A DNA stretch of 14,518 nt, from NCBI GenBank assembly GCA_030634125.1, contig DAOWBJ010000011.1, positions 1 to 14,518 on the forward strand, in the 5' to 3' direction. A model generated the notes under the pieces. That model made no database searches. It was not told the DNA's origin and saw only the letters and a program-made list of their open reading frames with translations. Positions 7,016 through 12,914 of the stretch are shown one piece after another. Position numbers and translations under genes: made by a program. How positions within the stretch are numbered: position 1 is the stretch's first letter; each line of letters opens with the position of its first letter. Origin of the DNA: Victivallales bacterium. GTDB taxonomy: Bacteria > Verrucomicrobiota > Lentisphaeria > Victivallales > Victivallaceae.

Positions 7016-8080
7016 ATGAAAAAAATCAATGATATTAATCCGCGGGTATTGGCAAATTTCCGTAAAGGAACGGTTATTCCGGCGCAGCCTTTGGCATTGA
7101 ACGAAAAACGTGAATTCATGCCCGCCAGCCAAGCCGCGCTCTGCCGCTATTATATTGATGCCGGAGCCGGCGGAATAGCTGTCGGTGTACATTCCACCCA
7201 ATTCGAGATCCGCAATCCTGAAATCGCTTTGTTTGAACCGGTACTGGCGCAAACTTCAAAATTTATCGACCAATGGTGCAAAAAAGCCGGACGAAAAATT
7301 TTGAAAGTATCGGGAGTCTGCGGAAAAACCGAACAAGCTGCTTATGAAGCGAACTTCGCCATAAAAAACGGCTATGACGCATGTTTATTGAGCATGAGCG
7401 CCTACGCCAATGACAGCGTTGAAGCAATGCTTGAACACGTCCGCGCCATCGCCAAAATCATGCCGCTAATCGGCTTTTATCTACAGCCGGGCGTCGGCGG
7501 CAGGATTCTGCCTTATGAATTCTGGTATGAATTCGCCCGGATCGAAAATATTCTTGGCATCAAAATGGCGCCTTTCAATCGTTATCAAACTTTTGACGTC
7601 GTCCGCGCGGTCGCTGACGCCGGAAAAGAAAATGACATCACACTCTACACCGGCAATGATGATAATATCCTTGTCGACCTCATAAGTGAATATAAAATAG
7701 GTGAAAAGTCCTTGCGTATCAAAGGCGGACTTTTAGGTCATTGGTGCGTCTGGACTAAAAAAGCGGTTGAACTATTAAATGAAATCCATATATTAATTGC
7801 TTCAGGGCAGCCGGTTCCGAATGAAATTTTGACCCGCAATATCGAGATAACAGATTCCAATGCGGCATTTTTTGACCCGTCACACAGTTTTGCTGGCTGT
7901 ATACCCGGAATTCACGAAGTCCTGCGCCGTCAGGGTTTGCTGGCGGGAACCTGGTGTTTAAACCCTGATGAAGTTCTTTCTCCCGGTCAAAGCGAAGAGA
8001 TTACCCGTGTTCACGAAGCTTATCCGCACTTAAACGATGATGCGTTCGTCAAAGCCAATCTGGATAAATGGTTAGTTTAA
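7016..8080 (+). CDS. Dihydrodipicolinate synthase / N-acetylneuraminate lyase superfamily aldolase
   Basis: This 354-residue class I aldolase TIM barrel should cleave or form a pyruvate-type aldol through a lysine Schiff base. The lysine is K183 in GIKMAPFNRY, and the partner tyrosine is Y155 in GFYLQPG, 28 residues earlier, the same spacing as Y133-K161 in E. coli DapA. The N-terminal region AGAGGIAVGVHSTQF (50-64) replaces the usual G-TTGE loop, so the substrate is unlikely to be that of DapA. It is longer than DapA or NanA (about 295) by a C-terminal extension. The RBS, GAGG, overlaps the stop region of the epimerase gene. Neighbouring nagA makes an amino-sugar or sugar-acid substrate attractive, but only by context. 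No clear terminator follows, only a REP-like repeat. Confidence 0.85.
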   Translation: MKKINDINPRVLANFRKGTVIPAQPLALNEKREFMPASQAALCRYYIDAGAGGIAVGVHSTQFEIRNPEIALFEPVLAQTSKFIDQWCKKAGRKILKVSGVCGKTEQAAYEANFAIKNGYDACLLSMSAYANDSVEAMLEHVRAIAKIMPLIGFYLQPGVGGRILPYEFWYEFARIENILGIKMAPFNRYQTFDVVRAVADAGKENDITLYTGNDDNILVDLISEYKIGEKSLRIKGGLLGHWCVWTKKAVELLNEIHILIASGQPVPNEILTRNIEITDSNAAFFDPSHSFAGCIPGIHEVLRRQGLLAGTWCLNPDEVLSPGQSEEITRVHEAYPHLNDDAFVKANLDKWLV

Positions 8081-8101
8081 ATTTGCATTTACAGATCATT
8101 G

Positions 8102-8374
8102 CTATTTAATTACCCCAATGGGGTTATATTTAAATAGCCGCGGGTAAAACCCGTGGGATATTCGCAGTCCCGAATCAAGGAGTTTCACATGCCCGTATTC
8201 ATCGATCATAACATTACGGGGCTTTATGTCCCGGTGGATTATGCCTTTTTTATGCAGTTCGCCGACAATCCCGGCAACATCGGCAATTAAAGAAAATTTC
8301 TTTTGTGAAGTTAAATGATTATCCCAGCAATATTTTTCAAGGCATGTACCGTTTACCAGTTCCATGGTATAGCT
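8102..8374 (-). pseudogene. Ser/Thr protein kinase remnant ending in a repeat
   Basis: The minus-strand frame carries only the middle of a eukaryote-type (Hanks) kinase: a hinge-like SYTMELVNGTCLEKY, a helix with VAGIVGELHKKGIIH, the catalytic loop HRDIKPRNVMID and the start of the next strand, HVKLLD. The usual DFG motif is replaced by DSG. From there the sequence (SGLRISHGFYPRLFKYN) is encoded by the REP-like repeat and runs to a stop at 8102. The ATP-binding N-lobe with the P-loop and catalytic lysine is absent: an in-frame TAA lies at 8375-8377, four codons before the internal ATG. The C-lobe is also missing. There is no RBS. This is a decayed fragment, not a functional kinase, although catalytic-loop residues are well kept, suggesting recent loss. 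Confidence 0.75.
8103..8178. repeat. REP-like double-hairpin element inserted in the kinase remnant
   Basis: Hairpin one is ACCCC (8112-8116), AAT, GGGGT (8120-8124). Hairpin two is CCGCGGGT (8138-8145), AAA, ACCCGTGG (8149-8156), 8 bp with one G-T pair. TTTAAATA (8129-8136) lies between them and TTAATTA (8106-8112) before the first, as in the element at 3897. The right boundary is put at GCAGTCCCGAATC (to ~8177), where reading on the minus strand changes from kinase-like to repeat-encoded sequence. It starts about 20 bases after the aldolase stop and could also affect that transcript's 3' end. Confidence 0.6.
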
Positions 8375-8423
8375 TTATATAATGTTCGCATAAAAATAAT
8401 GAATCTCACGCGAAATCAAAATT

Positions 8424-9524
8424 TTAATGCATTCTTCCCGTCAAAAGATTATAAAGGCGTTCCATGTGATTGTCAATATTAAAACGTTCCTCCGCTCGTT
8501 TGCGGGCGGCGATGGATTCTTTTTTCAGCATTTCAGGATCATTAATGTATTCCAGTAGTTTAACGCGGACTTGTTCTTTGTCAGGCGGATGCGAAAGAAG
8601 TCTTCCGGTTTCCCCGTCCTTAACAATGTCGGAAATCGCCGCGACATCGGTGATAATCACCGGCATACTCATCGCCAATGCCTCGATAGCAACATTGGGA
8701 CTGAAATCAGAATAAGTTGGCAACGCCATTAGATCACAACGGGAAAAAAGCTGCAGTAATTCGCTGGAATCAGCTTTCAGGTGATTGTAGTAACGGCAGT
8801 TACCCTCATCTTTAAAGTTGATTGTTCTGCCGATAAAATGAAATGTGCATTCGGAAAATTCGGGCATCTTAGCCACATCCCGCAAAATATATCCGCCTTT
8901 TTCTTCAAATGGATCTCCAATAAAAAGAATTTCAAAACCTTTTTTGGGAGCCGCGTCAGGCTTAAGCTCCCGCCGCTGCCAGTGCTTGACGTCCAAGCCG
9001 AAAGGAAGCTCGACCAATTGCTCGTCCAGGACGCCGCATTCCTCTTTCAATCCCTGGAGATACCAGTTACTCATACCAAGAAAAATCGCACCGTGATTAG
9101 AGAGTCTTTTGACGCCCTTTTGGTACAACCAATCTATAAATAGCGGCAGTTTATTATTCTTATTTGTCTCAAGAGGACGCAGTGCGGTCAACTGCCTGGC
9201 AGTCGCATCGCCGTACATTAAATATCGTACATTTTTGTAGAGCGGAGCCCATACCGCGTAATGGTAGGTATCGATTAGAATAGTTTGGCAGCCGTCTTTT
9301 ATTGCCTGTTTCGCGGCGGCGCGCCCGGCCGCCAGGTACCAAAGACTTCTAAGACGGTGTTTTTCGACAGTCAGTTTATGAATCCACCGGGCATATTCCT
9401 CGATGTGATAAAAACTAACATCAATATCTTTGAGTTCGCCAAAATGTTTTTCCCAGCGTTTGCGAACCGTATTCCAGCCGCCGCCCGGGGCTATGGAAAC
9501 AATAGCTATTTTATTCTGGCTCAT
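8424..9524 (-). CDS. Glycosyltransferase family 4 (GT-B) protein
   Basis: This 366-residue enzyme should transfer a sugar from a nucleotide donor to a glycan or lipid acceptor at the cytoplasmic membrane face. The N-lobe has a glycine-rich start APGGGWN (12-18). The C-lobe begins near ILFIGDPFEEKGG (199-211), followed by FHFIGR (228-233) and the donor-site segment SDFSPNVAIEALAMSMPVI (272-290). The family E-x7-E motif appears as D273-x7-E281, a conservative change. DGETGRLL near 303 is also typical. There are no membrane segments. It is the second gene of a two-gene operon: its ATG overlaps the stop of the GT2 gene by one base (TAATG), implying translational coupling. Its own Shine-Dalgarno is weak (GGGAAAA). 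The donor and acceptor cannot be read from the sequence. Confidence 0.85.
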   Translation of the reverse strand: MSQNKIAIVSIAPGGGWNTVRKRWEKHFGELKDIDVSFYHIEEYARWIHKLTVEKHRLRSLWYLAAGRAAAKQAIKDGCQTILIDTYHYAVWAPLYKNVRYLMYGDATARQLTALRPLETNKNNKLPLFIDWLYQKGVKRLSNHGAIFLGMSNWYLQGLKEECGVLDEQLVELPFGLDVKHWQRRELKPDAAPKKGFEILFIGDPFEEKGGYILRDVAKMPEFSECTFHFIGRTINFKDEGNCRYYNHLKADSSELLQLFSRCDLMALPTYSDFSPNVAIEALAMSMPVIITDVAAISDIVKDGETGRLLSHPPDKEQVRVKLLEYINDPEMLKKESIAARKRAEERFNIDNHMERLYNLLTGRMH

Positions 9525-10480
9525 TATGATTTTCCCGTTAACTCTTTTTTGGTTGATTTAGCTTCCGTCCATGTTGTCTGACAATATGGACCTCCGACTA
9601 TTTTATAGTAAAGATTGATAGCTATTTTAATAAACGCCATACACATAATCCCCATTCTTTCACGAACTCTCTCAATGTGTCTGCTTTCACCATAAGTACA
9701 ACGAATATCCCTCAAAACACGCCCCAGCCTGCCGTTTTTTGTGGATTTTTCCTTTTCCTTCGCCGTCTGATCCCGGGCGTCATCCGGGCGCAAAAGATTA
9801 CTGTACCGGCTTTCCAGTTCTTTTTGTCCCGCCAGAATCCTGACGTATCTGTGCCGCCAGTCCGAAAATGAATCAACACCGGCGGAACTCACAAATGCTT
9901 CTTTAGTAAGTGTATTATGTCCCGAAGTAACCAGCTCCAGATAGCCGTCATCATTAATTGTATCCTTCGGCATAAGCTCAACACCCAGCTCTTTAACCCG
10001 TGCTTTTAATTTTTCAAGACGCAGCATGTACAATCTGCCGACGACCCACTTAGGTTCGGGCGGTTCGCTTTCCGAAGCGACAAAGTATTTTGCGAAAAAA
10101 GTTTTCTTTTCGTTGATAGACCAGGCGGTGCCGCCCGCTAAAATCAAATCATTATCCGCATCCAAACAGCACAGCAGTTTTTCCGCGGCTTCTTTATCAA
10201 CCAGAATATCGCCGTCACAAAATAATACTTTATCCGTTGAAACATGTTTTATTATTTCATGCCAGGCATTAGCTTTACCCGGATCGCTTCGGAGAACATC
10301 AATTATATTGTTCTTTTCAGCAAGTTTGGAGGCAATTTCAAAGGTATCATCAGTAGTGCCGTTTACACAGATTAGAATTTTCACAGGAGGAATAGTCTGT
10401 TCCAAAAGAGTTTTCAAAAGACTTGATATATTCACTGCCTCATTCCTGACCGGAACACCAATGCAATAATCTGAATCCAT
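9524..10480 (-). CDS. Glycosyltransferase family 2 (GT-A) protein
   Basis: This is a 318-residue GT2 enzyme. The N-terminus IGVPVRNEAVNISSLLKTLL is the nucleotide-binding strand and helix of the family. ICVNGTTDDT (37-46) contains the family's N-G/D-x-S/T-D-D-T element, and FCDGDILVD (87-95) contains the DxD metal site (89-91). GKANAWHEI (68-76) corresponds to the usual GKxxAxNxG acceptor-side loop. The C-terminal ~100 residues are basic and probably helical, with one amphipathic or hydrophobic segment (MGIMCMAFIKIAINLYY, ~275-291) that could sit on the membrane but is too short and interrupted to call a transmembrane helix. The ATG has AAAGGA about 8 bases upstream. It is transcribed first and is coupled to the GT4 gene, so both likely build the same glycan. 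No polymerase, flippase or acceptor gene is visible. Confidence 0.85.
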   Translation of the reverse strand: MDSDYCIGVPVRNEAVNISSLLKTLLEQTIPPVKILICVNGTTDDTFEIASKLAEKNNIIDVLRSDPGKANAWHEIIKHVSTDKVLFCDGDILVDKEAAEKLLCCLDADNDLILAGGTAWSINEKKTFFAKYFVASESEPPEPKWVVGRLYMLRLEKLKARVKELGVELMPKDTINDDGYLELVTSGHNTLTKEAFVSSAGVDSFSDWRHRYVRILAGQKELESRYSNLLRPDDARDQTAKEKEKSTKNGRLGRVLRDIRCTYGESRHIERVRERMGIMCMAFIKIAINLYYKIVGGPYCQTTWTEAKSTKKELTGKS

Positions 10481-10515
10481 GATATTTTCCTTTATATGTA
10501 AACCGTGTGCAGTAA

Positions 10516-10545
10516 TATATACTAAATATCATAATATTCCAGCAA
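10516..10545 (-). promoter_or_regulatory. Candidate promoter of the glycosyltransferase pair
   Basis: TTGCTG (10540-10545), an 18-base spacer and TATATA (10516-10521) lie 36 bases above the GT2 start and downstream of the SDR terminator, so the pair should need its own promoter here. The whole gap is A/T-rich, which lowers the value of the match. Confidence 0.3.
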
Positions 10546-10576
10546 AAGATTTTTTGAAGGAAAACTAAAATATAGG

Positions 10577-10618
10577 CAAAAAAAATAGTGCCGGGTGTAT
10601 TTCTACACTGGCACTATT
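10577..10618 (-). terminator. Intrinsic terminator after the SDR transcript
   Basis: Arms AATAGTGCC (10584-10592) and GGCACTATT (10610-10618) pair perfectly, and an inner GTGTA/TACAC stem continues them across a small bulge around a TTTC loop. On the minus strand the hairpin is followed by a run of eight T residues (10578-10585). The plus-strand side has no such run, so it acts on minus-strand transcription coming from the SDR gene 225 bases away. Confidence 0.85.
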
Positions 10619-10694
10619 GATATTTTAGTAATGCTTTTGACCACTCGAACACTCGCATCTTTTTAAAAAATTGCTTTGCTCTTTTTTTAAAAGC

Positions 10695-10819
10695 CTCGTT
10701 TTACGAGAATTGAATTGGTTTAATGCGTATGACCACATGAATGTGGTCATACTTAAACTTCGCCCGTTTAGACGGGCGACAAGCGTTCCGCCGCTTGACC
10801 GCGTCCGGGTACGACCCGG
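10695..10819. other. Cluster of five consecutive perfect hairpins in the SDR 3' region
   Basis: Between the SDR stop and its terminator are five separate, non-overlapping perfect inverted repeats: CTCGT/ACGAG (10695-10707), GTATGACCACAT/ATGTGGTCATAC (10727-10752, 12-bp arms), CGCCCGT/ACGGGCG (10761-10778), CAAGCG/CGCTTG (10780-10797) and CCGGGT/ACCCGG (10805-10819). The last three are markedly G/C-richer than the flanks. A plus-strand frame through this stretch (10671-10886) is a by-product of the palindromes and has no coding character. It could be a structured 3' UTR or small RNA, or a pile-up of REP-like repeats. The rest of the 10619-10842 gap contains only A/T-rich runs. Confidence 0.65.
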
Positions 10820-10842
10820 TGCGATTATATTTTTCTTTTTTT

Positions 10843-11700
10843 TTATACTCCAGAGAATGCTGAAAAAGCTCCGTCAACTGGTATAACTGTACCGTTTACA
10901 AAACCTGCGGCTTTATTATCAACCAACCATAATAAAGTACCAAGCAAATCTTCAACTTCACCAAACTTACCCATTGGTGTTTGTGAAATAATTGTCTCGC
11001 CACGAGCGGTCAAAGAACCATCTTCGTTAGTCAAAAGAGCACGGTTCTGATCGGTCAGGAAAAATCCCGGCGCAATCGCGTTGACACGGATATTTACTTT
11101 TGACATGTGTACCGCCAACCAGGCGGTAAAGTTGCTGATCGCGGCTTTCGCTCCACTGTAAGCAGGGATTTTGGTCAATGGCGTGAATGCGTTCATTGAA
11201 GAAATATTGAGGACTACACCACCATCTTTTTCAGCCATATCACGGCAGAAAACTTGAGTCGGCAGTAAAGTACCTAAAAAGTTTAAGTTGAAAACAAATC
11301 CAACACCGGCAGGATCAAGATCAAAGAAAGTAGTTAAACCTTCAACCTTTTCCTTCAAATCTTCTTTAAAGAGATATTCTTTTGAAGTCGTGCCTTTAGG
11401 ATGATTGCCCCCTGCTCCATTAATTAAAATGTCGCATGGTCCATAAGCTTCTTTGACGACTTTTTCAGCTTCACGCAAACTGTCGTATTCCAGAACATTC
11501 GCGGTTACGCCCATAGCTTCACCACCGGCAGCAGTGATTTCCGCCGCGACTTTGTCCGCACTTTCCTTACGCAGGTCGAGAATAGCGACTTTTGCGCCAC
11601 ACTCAGCTAAAGCTTTCGCCATACCCCCACACAAAACACCTCCGCCGCCGGTTACTACCGCGACCTTACATGCTAAATCTACCTTGAACGGAACGCTCAT
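10843..11700 (-). CDS. SDR oxidoreductase, D-mannonate oxidoreductase (fructuronate reductase) type
   Basis: This is a 285-residue classical short-chain dehydrogenase. The cofactor loop TGGGGVLCG is at 17-25, with D42 after the second strand favouring NAD(H). NGAGG is at 94-98, the catalytic serine in NISSMN at about 167, and Y181/K185 in YSGAKAA. The insertion after GGNHPKGTT and the C-terminal signature (APGFFLTDQNR, TPMGKFG, PVDGAFSAFSGV) are those I associate with the SDR-type D-mannonate oxidoreductase (Bacillus YjmF/UxuB-like), which interconverts D-fructuronate and D-mannonate in hexuronate breakdown. The exact substrate is inferred, and related gluconate dehydrogenases are the main alternative. 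The ATG has AAAGGAG 7 bases upstream. It has its own promoter and a palindromic operator shared with nagA, and an unusually long structured 3' region before its terminator. Confidence 0.85.
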   Translation of the reverse strand: MSVPFKVDLACKVAVVTGGGGVLCGGMAKALAECGAKVAILDLRKESADKVAAEITAAGGEAMGVTANVLEYDSLREAEKVVKEAYGPCDILINGAGGNHPKGTTSKEYLFKEDLKEKVEGLTTFFDLDPAGVGFVFNLNFLGTLLPTQVFCRDMAEKDGGVVLNISSMNAFTPLTKIPAYSGAKAAISNFTAWLAVHMSKVNIRVNAIAPGFFLTDQNRALLTNEDGSLTARGETIISQTPMGKFGEVEDLLGTLLWLVDNKAAGFVNGTVIPVDGAFSAFSGV

Positions 11701-11734
11701 GATATGCTCCTTTATTTTAAGCTTGAACTGTTCT

Positions 11735-11759
11735 ACTTTGTTTAATAAATTAACAAAGT
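11735..11759. promoter_or_regulatory. Palindromic operator candidate of the SDR gene
   Basis: Half-sites ACTTTGTT (11735-11742) and AACAAAGT (11752-11759) are exact inverted repeats around a 9-base A/T-rich centre, which itself is partly symmetric (10 of 12 pairs overall). The site sits directly downstream of the predicted -10 (11762-11767), where a bound repressor would block initiation. It matches the nagA site at 5803-5827 at 20 of 25 positions. Confidence 0.6.
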
Positions 11760-11761
11760 AT

Positions 11762-11790
11762 AATTAACACTCTCAATGTGGTTTTGTCAA
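11762..11790 (-). promoter_or_regulatory. Candidate sigma-70-type promoter of the SDR gene
   Basis: A perfect -35 box TTGACA (11785-11790) is followed after 17 bases by TTAATT (11762-11767). The -10 is weak, as expected of a regulated promoter. A terminator just upstream (11812-11849) isolates this promoter from the gene before it. Confidence 0.5.
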
Positions 11791-11811
11791 ACACTTTTCT
11801 GTAAATCAAGA

Positions 11812-11849
11812 CAAAAAAATACCGCGCCAAATAGCTTCAGCACGGTATC
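11812..11849 (-). terminator. Intrinsic terminator of the TIM-barrel isomerase transcript
   Basis: On the minus strand the arms are ATACCGTGC (11840-11848) and GCGCGGTAT (11819-11827), with one mismatch and a 12-base loop, followed by seven T residues (11813-11819). It starts about a dozen bases after the isomerase stop codon and ends the Gfo/Idh/MocA-isomerase transcript. Confidence 0.8.
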
Positions 11850-11860
11850 TTGTTATTTTC

Positions 11861-12862
11861 TTAATAATCCTGGTTATCAAACGCAGCGTCAAACTGCAGG
11901 TTTGATGGCGAGAAGTCAACTTTTTTTACAAAACCACAGGCTTCCTGCGCGCCGTATTCGCGTTCCATGCCGCAGTCTTCCCATTCTACTGATAATGGAC
12001 CGGTATAGCCTATGCGGTTGAGTTCACGAATGATATTTTCAAAATCTACGTCGCCATGTCCGAGACTGCGGAAATCCCAACCTCTGCCGGGTTGACCAAA
12101 ATCAAGATGCGAAGCTAAAATACCAGTTCTGCCATCCAACTGCAATGCCGCGTCTTTCATATGAACATGGTAAATGCGGTCAGGAAATTCCTGCAGAAAT
12201 TTCACCGGGCAAACCATTTGCCACAATAAATGACTCGGATCAAAATTAAACCCGAATTCCACCCGGTTATCAATCGCGTCCAAAGCACGTCGGGCGGTGA
12301 TAATATCAAAAGCTATTTCGGTCGGATGAACTTCCAAAGCGAATTTCACACCGCATTCAGCGAAAACATCGAGAATCGGATTGAACATATCCGCAAAAAA
12401 TTTGAAGCCGTCATTGAGCATTTCTTCGCTGGCCGGCGGAAAACTGTAAATCATGTGCCAGATTGATGAACCGGTAAAACCGTTAACTACTTCGATTCCC
12501 ATATTCTTAGCAGCCTGCGCGGCGTATTTCATTTGCTGAACCGCCCATTGGCGTTTGCCTTCGGCATCGCCGGCCAATTCCGGCGGCGCAAACATATCTG
12601 AACGTGAATCGTTATTTAAATCGCAAATTAATTGTCCAGCCAAATGACTGCTGATTGACCATGCTTTCAAACCGTTTTCAGCTAAAATAGCTTTTTGCTG
12701 TTCACAATATGCCAAATCTTTCGCGCCTTTTTCCGCGTCGAAATGATCTCCCCAGCATGCCAGTTCCAAACCATCATAGCCCCAGCTCGCGGCTTTTTTC
12801 GCTAATTCCTTCAATGGCATATCAGCCCATTGCCCAGTGAACATCGTTACAGGTCTACTCAT
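11861..12862 (-). CDS. Sugar phosphate isomerase/epimerase family protein (IolE-like TIM barrel)
   Basis: This 333-residue TIM barrel of the xylose-isomerase-like / AP-endonuclease-2 superfamily probably isomerises, epimerises or dehydrates a keto-sugar or cyclitol using a divalent metal. The four expected metal ligands are visible at the barrel strand ends: E177 (FALEVHP), D208 (FNFDPSHL), H234 (YHVHMKD) and E293 (SVEWED). SHLAG near 72-76 and the FDPSHL motif are typical of IolE-type members. The length is slightly above the usual 270-300 because of a C-terminal tail. It has no signal peptide. The ATG has AAGGAG about 9 bases upstream. It lies 52 bases behind the Gfo/Idh/MocA gene on the same strand. 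Such dehydrogenase-isomerase pairs commonly process the same sugar, the 3-keto product of the dehydrogenase being the isomerase substrate. The actual substrate is not readable. Confidence 0.85.
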   Translation of the reverse strand: MSRPVTMFTGQWADMPLKELAKKAASWGYDGLELACWGDHFDAEKGAKDLAYCEQQKAILAENGLKAWSISSHLAGQLICDLNNDSRSDMFAPPELAGDAEGKRQWAVQQMKYAAQAAKNMGIEVVNGFTGSSIWHMIYSFPPASEEMLNDGFKFFADMFNPILDVFAECGVKFALEVHPTEIAFDIITARRALDAIDNRVEFGFNFDPSHLLWQMVCPVKFLQEFPDRIYHVHMKDAALQLDGRTGILASHLDFGQPGRGWDFRSLGHGDVDFENIIRELNRIGYTGPLSVEWEDCGMEREYGAQEACGFVKKVDFSPSNLQFDAAFDNQDY

Positions 12863-12887
12863 CGTAAAACTCCTTATTTTCAGTTAT

Positions 12888-12905
12888 GCCGGTCTGGCGA
12901 CCGGC
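12888..12905. other. Intercistronic hairpin
   Basis: Perfect 7-bp arms GCCGGTC (12888-12894) and GACCGGC (12899-12905) enclose a 4-base loop in the 52-base gap between the dehydrogenase and isomerase genes. No T-run follows on either strand, so it is not an intrinsic terminator. It could stabilise or process the shared mRNA and alter the ratio of the two products. Confidence 0.6.
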
Positions 12906-12914
12906 GCTCCCGGC

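Noticed and set aside
8102..8365. An 87-residue functional mini-kinase.
   Set aside because: It has no ATP-binding lobe, no DFG aspartate-phenylalanine-glycine, no RBS, and a C-terminus encoded by a repeat. It is better called a remnant.
10614..10658. A 14-codon frame on the minus strand (starting MRVFEWSK) overlapping the SDR terminator, upstream of the glycosyltransferase pair, as a leader peptide or attenuator.
   Set aside because: It has no ribosome binding site and no run of a regulatory amino acid, no alternative antiterminator pairing is visible, and the terminator is fully explained by the SDR transcript.
10671..10886. Plus-strand 71-codon frame in the SDR 3' region.
   Set aside because: It is made of the hairpin cluster and a poly-T tract (FFFFF), has no RBS, and overlaps the SDR gene end. 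It is a by-product of the palindromes.
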